Assembly: GCA_036874045.1 (NCBI GenBank)
Contig: JAZBRI010000008.1
Span: 5,781,001-5,845,000 of the forward strand
DNA from: Cymodocea nodosa
Lineage: Eukaryota; Streptophyta; Magnoliopsida; Alismatales; Cymodoceaceae
Direction: 5' to 3'
DNA: 64,000 nt
The notes beneath the pieces were generated by a model. That model was not told where the DNA came from. It saw nothing but the letters and a program-made list of their open reading frames with translations, and ran no database searches. Below, one piece after another: positions 10,601 through 22,260 of this stretch. The position numbers and the translations under genes were made by a program. The stretch's first letter is position 1; every line of letters starts with the position of its first letter.

Positions 10601-12784
10601 TCTTTTTGTTTAAAAATAGTTTAACATTATCATTTATATTCTTATTAGTTGTAAGTACTATTGATTTATCATTAGCTTCATACTCACATATAGCATTATT
10701 GCTTTTGCAATTATTCTTTTTGTTTTCAGATGTAGTATAATCAAGACCAAACATATTTTTATTAGATGTTAATTTATTTTGGTCATGCTTATACATTTTT
10801 GTAAGTTCATACCAAGATTTTGTACTTGTATTAACACTTTCCGTACATACAAAATCTTTTTCTGCACAAGAATTTTTTGTTTTATCTCATGCAGAATGAG
10901 TAATTGGTCTAATACCAGTGTATTGAATTACATACTCAGGTTTCTGAATTTTTAGTTTACTATAATTGTTTGAAATTTTAGAAACTGAATTTCCAGAACA
11001 AGAAACAAGATTTTTAGAAACATTTATAGTCATGTTAGAAGTACAATTTGACAAATCACATTGATTTATATTATTACTGCATGATTCATCCATTGAAGTA
11101 CCTACTTCTACATATTTATTACCTTGTTTCATAATAAAGGAATTTTAGTCTTAGATTTACTTGAACTGCAACTAATAAATCCTTTATTGGCTTGAGATTT
11201 AGGATATTCAGGATAATCAAATCCTAAGCCAAATTTATAAGACACCGTAGGGGTATTAGTTAGTTTGTCTAACTTAGTTTGACTTAAATTCCATTTCTCA
11301 AAGGTAGAATTTAAATCTTGCTCTCTCAGTTTTAATTTATCTATCTCTAATTCAAGTTCATTTATATTGTTTCTCAACATTTCATTTTCAGATTCTATCT
11401 TTAATTTTTCAACATTTATATTCTGTATTTGTTCATGCAAGATACATTCATTAAATCTAAATTTTTGCAAATCTTTAGCATGATTTTCATTATCACATTT
11501 AAACTTTTCTAAAGTAGTAGACAGGAAACAATTTTCTTCTTCCATAATGGATGAAGATTTTCTAATATTCTTATTTTCCAGTTTACATACTTTAAGTTTT
11601 TGTAATAATGCATGATAAGCACATAATAATTCATCAAAGTTGAAATCTGAATGACTTTTAGGATTAGATATTACCTTAGACTCATCTGCCATGAAGCACA
11701 CATGAGCAACGTCTTCTAACTCTTGTTCTCTTTCTGAATGTGAAGATTTTGATGCTGATTCCTCAGATTCAGACTCTTTAGACGTGTCATCCCAAGTGAC
11801 CTTCAAAGCATTTTTCTTGTAAAACTTTTTCTGAGTTTTCTGAGCCGTCTTCTTCTGATTTGTCCTACTTTGCTTTTCATTTTTCCTCATAGGACAATCT
11901 GGAGAAAGATGTCCAGGTTTCTTATAGTTGTAACATACATACTTTCTAGATGAAGAATTCTTGTCATTCAATGATTTTGACGTTGAGAGTTTATCATTTT
12001 TGTTCCTTTGCTGTTTCCTAGCTTTTCATGATTTCTTGAATTTCCTAGTCAGCAAAATCAAATCCTCGTTAGAATCAGTAGATATATCAGAATCTGAATT
12101 AATTTTGAAGGCTATTTCTTTCTTCATTTTTAGTTTGTTGTGACTCAGTGATTCATTTAATTGAACTTCATAAGCTGTTAAATTTCCTATAAGTTCATTC
12201 ATAGTATAAACATTTAAATCTCGTGATTCCTCAATTGATGTTACTTTCTGAGACCATTTAGAACTTAGGGATTTGAGAATTTTCCTCACCAAATCCTTCT
12301 GTTCAAAATTCTTTCCTAAACATTTTAAAGAGTTTATGATATCAAGAAATCTGGAAAACATCTTAGAAATATTTTCGTCTTCATGTATCTTAAAGAGTTC
12401 ATACTTATGAATCAACATGTTTATTTTTGTCTCTTTAACTTGAGAAGTACCTTCATGTGAAACTTCTAATGCATGCCACACCTCATAAGCAGATTTATAT
12501 GCCAACACTTTACTGAACTGTTCATAACTTAATGCACAAAATAAAATATTTAAGCCCTTAGCATTCAGAGTTTCATTTTCTTTTTCAGTAATTGTCCAAA
12601 TATTATAAGGAGTAGTTAACGGAGTATATGGTTTAGAAATCATGAACCACAATTTATGATCTATACTTTGAAGAAAAACAGTCATCCTATATTTCTAATA
12701 TTCAAAATGTATTCCATCAAATAAAGGAGGACGATTAAGATTTTGGCCTTCATATAAAGAAAAATTACCATTTCCAATAGCCAT
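10601..12784 (-). pseudogene. C2 Gag
   Basis: It starts at the ATG at 12784 (MAIGNGNFSLYEGQNLNRPPLF..), the usual copia Gag start about 190 bases after the PBS. The UBN2-type capsid region (LVRKILKSLSSKW, about 12300-12200) is followed by a CCHC-like knuckle CYNYKKPGHLSPDC near 11935, whose second Cys is Tyr, then an acidic stretch and a long coiled coil (about 11600-11270). Such a long coiled-coil Gag is typical of SIRE-type copia. Stops occur near 12698 and 12023. The part from about 11130 to 10560 is in a different frame, so two compensating frameshifts are present. Confidence 0.85.
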
Positions 12785-12970
12785 TTTACCTTAGATTTTT
12801 CAACCTATTTGATTTTAAACAGTCTAAAAACTTTAAAACAACTTGAGCCTTAAATCAATAGAGTTAAATGTATGCTCAGATATTAATTTTCGTTTAAAAA
12901 CAAGGAAGGTAGAATAAGCAATGATATTAAATAAGTTGGTATCGATTTTATATCAAAGATTATTCAATAA

Positions 12971-12982
12971 GCTTTGATACCA
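12971..12982 (-). other. C2 primer-binding site (initiator tRNA-Met)
   Basis: The minus strand reads TGGTATCAAAGC, two bases after the 5' LTR. It matches the tRNA-iMet 3' end complement TGGTATCAGAGC with one difference. Confidence 0.9.
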
Positions 12983-12984
12983 CT

Positions 12985-14592
12985 TGTAGGATCGTATGGC
13001 TACACAAGAGGGGGGTGAATTATGTATTTTTAATATTTTTTAAAATATAATTGAAACTTTAAAACTCAAAAAATGTCGAGACATTGTTTTCATAAAATCA
13101 TTTTTATTCAAGGTTTCAATTACAATATACAATTCAATTCTCCTTAGAAATTGTAGATGCAATTATATTTCGATACCATGTATCATCTAAACAATTTCAT
13201 AACTACAAATAGAGAAAACTAATTTGCAGAATTTAAAACTTTTCTCCCTATTTGAGATCTTTCTTCTTCTTTTTCTTCTTCAGCAATTCTTCAGTGACGA
13301 ATATCTTGTCTTTTTATGCTTCACCGAATTTGCTTTCTTCTGATACTTCAAATCTTCAGTGACGAAAATCTTACCTTTTTATGCTTCACTGAACTTTCTT
13401 CCACTTGAGAGATTTTTCCCGAAGAGGTGTTTTGATCTCTGAAAAAGATTTTTCTTTTGGTGTGTAGGGATGGTTTGATCTTTGAAAAGATTTTTCATTT
13501 TGTGTGCAAGGATAAATTGATCAACGAGAATTCTATGCCTTTTATATTGTATCTTCATTTCATGCATATCCTTCACGTTTAACCACTACCAGTTTTCCAC
13601 TTCTCCACGTCTTTCCTTTTTCCTTCATCGAAACACACACGTTCTAACCCACGTTTATATTTTGAATTTTCTTTAATCATCAGTCTTGGATCTCTAAAAA
13701 ATTTCCTGCAAAATAAACTTTCTCGTCCAAAAGTTTTTCATCAATGTAATAAGAAGTCGTTACTTTAATGTTAACTAAACGAGTAACACAAGTATATATA
13801 TAACTTAACGTTTCTAACTTAACGAGTTCCTCATGTGCCATTTCACGTGACAAGTACTGTAGCTTACTCAACGAACTAAGTCCGTGGTGTTATGCTATCT
13901 CAACAAACCATCTCCGTTGTGTTATGATAACTCAACGAACCATTTCCGTTGTGTTATGATAACTCAACGAACCAGTAATAAACAAATGTTTTTATAATAA
14001 GAATTTTACCACGTGCAAAAATAACAACTTAAGTTTATAACGCTAACCTAATGCGTTGCCTTAGTGTTCAATATAGCAACTCAACGCGTTTAGTTATGTT
14101 AACTTAACGAGTTAAACATGTGCACCTCACGTGATACAATACAACATTCGTAACTTATAATTTCACCACGTGTATAACACTAACTTAATGAGTTCGTCTC
14201 TTCTTTTACTCACTAACTTAACGAGTTATCACGTGACCTATTTTAACCTTTAAGCCTCTAACTTAACGAGTTCTCACGTGACCTCTATACAAACAAAATT
14301 CTAACTTAACGAGTTGTCTAAACGTGCACTGTTCATGATACAGAAGATATAACATTAAAACATATCATGCTTTTCAATAAAAACACACGTTAACTTAACG
14401 TTTAGCTAAATGAGAAATTAATGCAATGAAACGACTAGTTATTAACTTCAGATCCATTACAGACAAGTATTTATATCAGTAAGCTTTTTCTGTATTAATT
14501 GATGATTTTAATTTCTTTTCACAAGCAATAGTAATTTAGCAAATATGATTATTTTCATTCAGCACACATCATCAAAACAAAAATACTCAACA
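12985..14592 (-). repeat. C2 5' LTR
   Basis: It is 1608 bp, TG…CA on the minus strand. A canonical TATA box, TATAAAAGG, lies at 13546-13538, so U3 is the 14592-13550 side. Internal repeats include three tandem 32-bp units plus a partial (13867-13975, CTCAACGAACC….GTGTTATG) and an approximate 65-bp duplication (about 13292-13420, CAGTGACGAA….). G-boxes (CACGTG) and AACTCAACGA/AACTTAACGAG motifs fill U3. Confidence 0.92.
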
Positions 14593-15720
14593 ATATGGCT
14601 TGAAGTAAGTACCAAGACAATGGTACAAGAAATTTGATACCTTTATTTGTAAAATTGTTTCAAGAGATGTGATATAGACTATTGCTGCTACATAAAATTG
14701 TTTGATGATTGCTTTATTATTCTATTGATTTATGTAGATGACATGTTAATTGCTTGTTCAAATATGGAACAGATTAAGCAATTAAAGAGACAATTGTCAA
14801 AGGAATTTGACATGAAGGATTTAGGAGAAGCCAAGTAAATCTTAGGTATGAGAATCATTCGAGATAGATTCGTAGGTACACTAAGGCTGAATCAAAAAAA
14901 GTACTTAGAAAAAGTGTTTAGAAGATTCAATATCTCAAAGGAGAGGAAAACTAAATTGCCTCTCGGACCCCAATTCAAGTTGTCTAAAGATTAGTCTACT
15001 AAGACTAAAGAAGAGAGGACAAAAATGTCTAGAATACCATATGCTTCAGTAGTGAGAAGTCTTATGTATGCCATGATATGCACAAGACCAAATATATCTC
15101 ATGTAGTGGGAGTTGTTAGTAGATACATAGCAAATCTAGGAGTTAAGCATTGGTCTATTGTGCTATGGATACTCAAATATCTTAGATATTCTCTAGACAT
15201 AGATCTGAACTTCAAGAAAGGAATAATTGAATTGATTGGCTACTATGATGTTGATTTGAGAGAGGTGGATAAAAGCATAAGTACTTTAGGTTATGTATTT
15301 TGCATATGAAGTATTGTAATAAGCTCGAGATCTAAGCTGTAAAGTATTGTTGCACTCTCAACCACAAAAGCTAAATATGTTGTAGTTGTAAAGGCAGCTA
15401 AAGAAAGAATTTGATTAGAAAATGTACTAGCTGAATTAAGGCACAGATAGAAAAGAAACACTCTATTCTATGACAGTCAAAGTGTCATTTACTTAGTTGA
15501 AAATCTGAAATTCCATTCAAGGTCCAAACATATGAGAATGAGGTTTCATTTCAAAAGAGAAGAGATAGAGCAAAAGAGGCTAGATCTATAGAAAATTATT
15601 AGTGCTGAAAGTGCTGTAGACAAGTTAACCAAAGTTTTGAATCTACAGAAATTAAGGTTGTGTATGGCCTTAGTTGGTCTCCTAGATAATTGACAAAAGG
15701 AGGACAAGGTGTTGATGTTC
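14593..15720 (+). pseudogene. C1 copia reverse transcriptase and RNase H, distal part
   Basis: It continues the RT begun at 1693-2282 after the C2 insertion: YGLK then VPRQWYKKFD, catalytic YVDD at 14733-14744, and the KDLGEAK…ILGMRI block. The DAYYA-type RNase H part, IVALSTTKAKYV, and the FHSRSKHMRMRFHF block follow, ending near 15700. There are many stops (for example in GLK*, GEAK* and KD*). It is an old relic, far more decayed than C2 or the Ty3 copies. Confidence 0.88.
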
Positions 15721-15867
15721 TATTTGAGCTGATGTTGTGAGTTAATTATGAGCCAAGAGTATAGACTCTTTTAATCTTTGTGTTAGACTCCAAGTGGGAG
15801 ATTGTTAGGATAAGTAGCTCAAGTGTGGAGTATGCCATAAGTTTCCCAGGTCCAATCAGAAGCTTAT
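15721..15867 (+). repeat. C1 3' end: polypurine tract and start of 3' LTR
   Basis: CAAGTGGGAGA at 15791-15801 is a typical copia polypurine tract. The LTR starts at 15803 with TGTTAGGATAAG. Only 65 bases of LTR are seen before T1 interrupts it at 15868; the rest must lie beyond the right end of the window. Confidence 0.75.
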
Positions 15868-16268
15868 TGTTTAGAATGAAAAAGTGCATAATATTAATGG
15901 TTAAATGATAGTTAATTGCATAATATTTAGCTTATCATATGAGAATTAAGCCATTATGTTATAATTGCACTATTATATGCTTTAATGAAAGAATCTACAT
16001 AATTTCAAGGAATTAGCATTAATTAAGTACATTTCTAAACTGTTGGTAAGTTATAGACTTTTTAATTATTAAGTATCTAAATTTTCTGTTATTTCGAAGA
16101 GTTATATTGCATGTACCGGATAGTTATGTTTTAAACACTTAAAGAATATTTTATTCTTTCCTAGAGTACACGTGTTGAAACCTTAATGCATAACTTAAGT
16201 GAATGTTCGGTAAGTTATCTATTAACTATCTGAAATGTGTCTGAGCATTGGATAGTTAGGTTTATAAG
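15868..16268 (+). repeat. T1 Ty3 LTR, left half
   Basis: It starts TGTTTAGAATGAAAAAGTGC like every Athila-like LTR here and is closest to the T3 LTR (38859 on), sharing for example TTCTGTTATTTCG. It stops at the C3 insertion, and the LTR resumes at 36690 in the same register. Confidence 0.9.
16264..16268. repeat. Target-site duplication of C3 (ATAAG; right copy 36690-36694)
   Basis: ATAAG flanks C3 on both sides. Removing C3 and one copy gives an unbroken T1 LTR, as judged against the T3 LTR near 39250. Confidence 0.93.
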
Positions 16269-16635
16269 TGTTGTGTGGAAAGATCAAACAAACGTAGAGC
16301 AACTAGGGGTGGCGTGGAGAAGAGATCTACGTGGAAGAGAGGATTGCAAGTGGAGAATTCGAAGAACATCAAATTTACATATTTCCCCAACACAGGTACA
16401 TCCACGGGTGATCAATCTATCGTGATTCCTTGCTATATGGTTGCTAGTACTAAGAAGGGGGAGAACAAAATCAAAGGATGGTTTGGCATGACATCCCTTG
16501 GACATGGATGACCCCTTACATATATAGGGGCAACAGTTGGTGATACCCAAAAGACAAGTTTGCCCCTGTACAAATTATCAAAGGAATACAACCATATTCA
16601 ATGACACATACGCCAAGGACACCAACCATATTCAA
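16269..16635 (-). repeat. C3 3' LTR
   Basis: It matches the 5' LTR (36317-36689) from CACACAACA at 16269 up to about 16611. The next bases differ from the 5' LTR: here the minus strand begins TTGAATATGGTTGGTG, where the 5' LTR begins TGTGATGCGTGTG. Total lengths are similar. A short purine-rich stretch (GATAAAAGACAAGG on the minus strand) follows at about 16650-16636 and is the probable PPT. Confidence 0.75.
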
Positions 16636-16695
16636 CCTTGTCTTTTATCAATCTTCACCACGAACAGGTGATGGATCACCAAGACCCAACTTGGG

Positions 16696-18204
16696 TTAGC
16701 AGCAGCAATAGACGTTGAGTAAGTCCAAGCAATGCTTGAACTTGCTTTCAACAACGCCCTTTGCAAACATATCAGCCGGATTGTCCTTTGTGTTGACCTT
16801 CATAATCTTTATCCTGTCTTCATTCCTGAGGAAGTGATACTTAACATCAATATGTTTAGTTCTATCATGAAATACATTATCTTTGGAGAGACAAATAGCG
16901 TTAAGACTATCACAGAAGATATTAGCTTTATCAATTCGCCAACCAAAGTCTCCAAGTAAGCCTTTCAGCCAAATCGCTTCCTTTGTAGCTTCTATCATAG
17001 CCACATATTCAGCCTCAATTGTGGACAGAGATACTGTAGGCTGAAGAGTTGATTTTCAACTCACAATAGAACCTGCAAATGTAAAGACATAACCAGATAA
17101 TGATGTCCTTCTATCAACATCACCTGCATAGTTTGAGTTTGTATAACCAGCCATAGTACAACCCTGGTCTGCTGCATACATCAAGCCAACACCTGGAGTT
17201 CCTTTCAAATATCTGAATATCCTTTTAACTACTTTCCAATGTTCCCTACCTGGATTGGATATGAACCTACTAACAACACTCAAAGGATATGCCAGATCAG
17301 GCCTAATGCATACCATAGCATACATAAGACTTCCAACTGCCTGTGCATAAGGAACTCGCTACATATCAAGCTTTTTAGAATTAGTTTGTGGACACATCGC
17401 AGATGACAATTTGACATTTCTATCATAAGGCATGCTAATGGCTTTGCATGAAGCCATACCAAATCTGCTAAGGATCTTCTCAATATACTTCTGTTGATTC
17501 AAAAACACCTTACTAGAATTTCTTTCACGCCTAATCTCCAATCCAAGAATTCTACCAGCTGGACCAAGATCCTTCATATCAAATTCTGATTTTAATGTTT
17601 CCTTCAGCTCCTATATCACTTTGATATTCTTCGCAGCTATAAGAATATCATCAACATACAATAACAAATAAACATATGTACTCTTATCAAGAGTTTTAAC
17701 ATATACACATGAATCATAGTTGTTGCGTCTAAAACCAACTTTAACTATAAAGGCATCAAACCTTTTGTACCATTGGCATGGTGACTGTTTAAGTTCATAC
17801 AAGGACTTATTTAATTTGCACACCCAATCAGATTTGCCTTTCACCACAAACCCTGTTGGTTGTTCCATCCAAATATTTTCTTCCAACTTACCATGCAAGA
17901 AGGCCGTCTTTACATCTAGTTGTTCCAATTCTAAATTCTGTGCTGCAGTAATGGATAACAAAATTCTAATAGATGTATGATGCACAACAGGAGCAAATAC
18001 CTCATTGAAGTCAACTCCTTCTCGCTGTGAATAACCTTTAGCGACTAATCTTGCCTTGTGCTGCACACCTGCGTTGCCTTGAGTCCCAATCTTCTTCTTA
18101 TAGACCCATTTGCAACCAACAATATTTGTGTTCTTTGGACGTTTCACCAGTTCCCAAGTCTTGTTGTTAAGGAGAGATTGGAGTTCCTCCTCCATAGTAG
18201 ACAT
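16696..18204 (-). pseudogene. C3 reverse transcriptase and RNase H
   Basis: The RT starts with MEEELQSLLNNKTWELV and NIVGCKWVYKKK. LDVKTAFLHGKLEE and the catalytic YVDD (17658-17647) follow, then KDLGPAGRILGLEI, the YAGDVDRRTSLSGYVF RNase H block, and KHIDVKYHFLR near the C-terminus; the stop is at 16696. Stops lie near 17605, 17355 and 17050, and one stretch near 17300-17480 also reads in another frame. Confidence 0.9.
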
Positions 18205-19409
18205 CCAAAGACCAGCTTCTTAATCTTTCATTGCAGCTTCATATGTAGGTGGATCAACAGAATCCTCCACCTCAACTGCTACTTGTAAGGCAAAAGCAAC
18301 CAAATTGTCATAGCCATATCTAATCGGAGGTCTAACGTCTCTTCTAGGACGATCTTTGCCAATGGTTCTTGGTGGTGGTTGCTCCTCCTCTTCCTCCTCA
18401 ACTTCATTTTCCTGAGTTTCAGATGAGATTTCTCTAATTTCAACTTGATCAATGATAGGCGACTGCTGTGCGTCATCTATCTCCATCTGTTCAGGAAGGG
18501 TGTGCTCAATTTCTAGTGTTTCACTGGCTAGTTTCTCTGTTGCCTGCAAAAGAGAATTCTCATCAAAAGTAACATCATGGCTATATATTACTTTGTGAGA
18601 TTCAATATCATATATCCTGTATCCCTTTACACCAACACCATAGCCCACAAATATGTCTTTCTTGGCACGTGGTTCCAGCTTGCCATTGTTCACATGATAG
18701 TAAGCTGGACACCGAAAATTCTGAGCTTTGAATAACTAGCAGATCTTTTCAACCATACCTCAAGAGGTATCTTCCCATCTAAGGCACTAGAAGGGGACCT
18801 GTTCACTAGATAGAAAGCTGTGTTAATAGCCTCTGCTAAAAATTTCTTGCTCAAACCTGCATGAGACAGCATACAACGTGCCTTTTCTAAGAGTGTTCTG
18901 TTCAATCTTTCAGCCACTCCATTTTACTAAGGGGTATACCTGACAGTGTTATGCCGTGTAATGCCTTCATCTTTACAAAAGTTATCAAATTCTTGAGAAC
19001 AAAACTCAAGACCATTATCAGTTCTAAGATATTTTACCTTTCTGTCTATTTGGTTTTCTACCTGCTTCTTCCAATGCTTGAAGCAAGAAAAAGCTTCACT
19101 TTTGTGTGTCAAAAAGAAAACCCAGTTCATACTTGAATGACAGTTAATGATAGAAAGAAAATATCTAGAACCTGCAATAAAAAATTGACGTGAAGGCCCC
19201 TAACAATCAGCATGAATATAATCAAGAACTCCCTTGGAGCTATGCTGACTGTGTGCAAATGACACTCTTTTCTGTTTGCCAAAGACACAATACTTGCACA
19301 TGTCAATTCAAGCAACCTTGTGCCCATCAAACTTACCCAGACTACTCAGTTTCTGCATTCCTTTCTACCCTAAATGACCCATCCTTGAGTGCCACATGAC
19401 AAAAAAATC
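18205..19409 (-). pseudogene. C3 integrase and linker to RT
   Basis: Integrase core motifs are visible: WVFFLTHKSEAFSCFKHW, LRTDNGLEFCSQEF (catalytic Asp) and NGVAERLNRT (catalytic Glu). LEVWLKRSASYSKLRIFG and FVGYGVGVKGYRIYD follow, then an acidic linker (VEEEEEEQPPPR). The N-terminal HHCC part and the first Asp region (about 19330-19130) are disrupted by stops and a frame change. A stop pair lies near 18922. Confidence 0.85.
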
Positions 19410-20290
19410 CTATTGACCAGATATAGCTGATGTAGCTGCGCCAACAATTGGAGTATCCTGCAAAATGTATAAGGGACTAGATTTGGTTTCCTTCATAACA
19501 ACTAACGAGCCTTTCAGTATGCTGATCTTCCCCTCACCACCTGTATATCTATAACCCTTAGCATCAAGGGCCATCAATGAGATCAAACTTTTTCCAAGCT
19601 TTGGGACGTGCCAAACGTCCTCTATAAATTCTAATTGTGCCATCATGTAGTTTAAATTTTATAGTGCCCACACCAACTCTAGAACACACATCATCATTGG
19701 CCAAAGTCACTTGACCACCCTCCACCTGCTCGTAGGTGTCAAAATACTCCCTAGTAGGAGTCATATGATGTGAAGCTCCTGAGTCCATAATCCACTGATC
19801 ATTAGAATAGGCATTGTAACAAACTGTAAGAGAAAAGTCATTACCTGATGCAGAACTGGTTTCTACCACAATAGCCTTTCCTTTGTTCATAAGGTTAGGA
19901 CAATGTGATTTCCAGTGTCCTTTCTCCTTACAGTAATGGCAAGTATCCCTAGAGTACTTGCCCTTCGACTTGCTTCTGCTTCTATTCTTCCCTCCACTTT
20001 GTCTCTGGCTTCTTCCCCTGTTCTCTTGCTGTTGAGCTGAGAGGCCAACACCACTTGCCTCGTTTCTACCACGCACCATGTGCTTGAGCTCCCTAGAATG
20101 AAGGTTGGACCTCACTTCCTCCAATGTAATTGAATCTCTTCCAACTACACAAGACTGAACAAAGTTTTCATAACTCAATGGGAGTGAACAAAGCAAGATA
20201 AGAGTTGCATCTTCATCTTCTATGATTACTCCAATATTCTTGAGTTCCATCAGAATAGCATTTAGCTGATCTAAATGCTGCTTAAGAGGT
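19410..20290 (-). pseudogene. C3 Gag C-terminal half and protease
   Basis: It reads from the T2 insertion border into ILMELKNIG.. and LLCSLPLSYENFV (UBN2 capsid). A basic stretch and an intact CCHC knuckle CHYCKEKGHWKSHC (about 19925) follow, then protease WIMDSGASHHMTP with an intact D-S-G-A (about 19790). A frame change lies near 19600. The N-terminal half is at 35224-35564, and the frame is continuous across T2 through the shared GAGGT duplication. Confidence 0.9.
20286..20290. repeat. Target-site duplication of T2 (GAGGT; right copy 35219-35223)
   Basis: GAGGT flanks T2. The C3 Gag frame reads through when one copy is counted, which fixes the T2 borders at 20291 and 35218. Confidence 0.93.
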
Positions 20291-20942
20291 TGTTTAGAAT
20301 GAAAAAGTGCATATTATTAACGGTTAAATGATGGTTAATTGCATAATATTTAGCTTATCATATGAGAATTAAACCATTATGTTATAATTGCACTGTTATA
20401 TGCTTTAATTGAAGAATCTGCTTAATTTTTGGGGAATTAATGTTAATTTAGTACATTTATGAATTGTCGGTAAATTGCAGGTTGTGAAATTCTTAAGTAT
20501 CTGAAAATGCATCTAAGCATCGGATAGTTATACCTGTAACTCTCCGAAATGTTATTTTATGTTTAAACTGCTGCTAACACGTGTTGAGAGCTGGTAGATT
20601 TACTTACGTTATAACTCGTTAAGTTAGTATAACTGCACGCATTGAGTTACATGAAAATACACTAAGGCAACGCGTTAGGTTAGCATTATAAACTTAAGTT
20701 GTTATTTTTGCCCGTGTTTTATAGTTAAATCAACGAAGGAAGTCCATTGAGTTATCTGTAACTCCACGGACTATATATTTTCTAATATGCCACTGTAGCG
20801 GTTGTAGGAATAGACAGTTGGAAGGAAAAACCACGTTCGCACGTATCACGCAGGAATTCAATCGCGTAGGGAGAAAGAAATCATCGCTGTTGATTTGAAG
20901 GAAGGAAATCCAACCGATCATTCAAGCAGAAGTAGTTACCAA
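20291..20942 (+). repeat. T2 5' LTR, truncated
   Basis: It matches the first 652 bases of the T2 3' LTR (33359-34012). By hand I count about 27 differences, nearly all transitions. It breaks off after GTAGTTACC, and internal gag sequence follows at once. About 1.2 kb of LTR, the PBS and the zinc-knuckle region are lost. Confidence 0.9.
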
Positions 20943-22260
20943 CAAAATTGAAAAAGCCATAAAGAAAATTGATCAAAAATTGAATGCAATGAAATTAGAT
21001 GATCTGGAAACAAAATTAAAAGCATTAGACAAAAATGCAATGAAAATACAAGTTTTACAACAGGACAATGAAAATTATAATGTTATAAACCTGCACAACT
21101 TGCAAAATATACAACAAACAGAAAACACAAATGTAAGAGAATTTAAAGAATGCACTTTAAAACTAAAAACAATTGAAGATCATAATCACGAAAATGATAT
21201 ACAAAAACATCATGAAAGTAACGAAAATCTGGAAGATGTATGTGTAACATTAAGATCTGGAATTGATATACCACCAAGAACTCAAAATGAAAATGATATG
21301 AAGGCGAACAAGAGTAAAAATCAAAATGATAATGAAAATGTAATAGCTGAAAATCTGGAAATCACTAAAGAACAATTTGAATCTGCAATTGAAGCTAAAA
21401 ATAATCAAACAAATCAACTGAAAGAAAAAGAGTCTTTGAAATCAAAATCTTTAGCACCCTATCTTGAAAGATTACAACAAACAATTCCTGAAAAACAAGA
21501 AAAAATCAGAGAAATTTTTGAAAAAGTACAAGTTAACATTCCTTTGTTAGATCTATTGCAGAATATGCCACCTTGTGCTAAATTTTTGAAGGATTGTACT
21601 AAGAAAAGAAAGCGAAAAGTTCTTAGAAATGTCTTTTTAGTTGAGCCAAGTGATATATTTGCATCCTTAGGATTAGAAGGCTTAACTCCTACTAGTACGG
21701 TTATTCAATTAGCTGATAGAAGTATAAGATACCCTATAGGAAGAATAGAGGATGTCTTAATTAAAATCAAGAATTTTATATATCCTATTGATATTGTAAT
21801 TTTGGATTTCCAACAAATTAAGCATAAAAATAGTGATACATCTTTAATTTTGGGAAGGCCATTTTTAGTAACATCAAGGGCTGTTATAAATTGTAAAACT
21901 GGAGTAATGAAGTTAGCATATGGTAATGAGGATACTCAATTAAATATTTTCAAACTAGAAAGGTTTGAGGAGTTAGAAATGTCCTTACATACCATAGACT
22001 TTTTAGAGGATGAAGGAGATAGGTTATATGATGTGATTCAAGAAGAATTAAATAGGCAAATCAATTCTGAAACTTTAGAAGAAAGTGAAAGCATAAATAT
22101 AGAAGGAGATCAGGAAGAAATTAATTTAAAAAATGATGATGTTCAATTAGGAGCTCTAGCTTCTGATGGGTAGCATTTAGAATTAAAACCTTTACCTCCT
22201 GAATTAACCTATATATTTCTGGAAGATAAATGGACCTGTCCAATCATTATTGCTTCAGAT
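20943..22260 (+). pseudogene. T2 Gag C-terminal region and protease (active site deleted)
   Basis: It reads as a coiled coil (KLDDLETKLKALDK, 20980 on), the VTLRSG box (about 21247), SLAPYLERLQQTIPEKQEKIREIF and NIPLLDLLQNMPPCAKFLKD (typical of Athila before the protease). The protease C-terminal part follows: DIFASLGLEGLTP, VIQLADRSIRYP and ILGRPFLVTSRAVI. Relative to T4 (about 55350-55200) and T3, a segment of about 170 bases is missing near 21640, and with it the D-L-G-A catalytic motif. A TAG lies at 22171. An acidic linker to RT follows. Confidence 0.88.

Larger units (their letters stand above)
2283..14592 (-). mobile_element. C2: SIRE-like Ty1/copia retrotransposon with extra third ORF
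   Basis: This is a 12.3-kb element on the minus strand. Its parts in transcription order are: 5' LTR (14592-12985), PBS for initiator tRNA-Met (12982-12971), long gag with a zinc knuckle and coiled coil, protease, integrase, RT, RNase H (ending 7418), a Ty3-like noncoding block (7400-6346), a third ORF (5838-3569), a polypurine tract, and the 3' LTR (3072-2283). The long coiled-coil Gag and an ORF after pol fit the SIRE/Maximus lineage. All coding parts carry stops. The 3' LTR is about half the length of the 5' LTR because of an internal deletion. Confidence 0.9.

Noticed and set aside
12971..12982. tRNA-like sequence at the primer-binding sites
   Set aside because: These short stretches complement tRNA 3' ends; no cloverleaf or full tRNA gene is present here or at 41110, 56532 or 36303.
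13867..13975. Regular 32-bp repeats resembling a CRISPR array
   Set aside because: They are contiguous direct repeats with no spacers, in a plant LTR.
16284..16550. ORFs in the C3 LTRs, repeated at 36332-36598
   Set aside because: Both copies are just the same LTR; similar ORFs are expected from recent duplication and carry no known motif.
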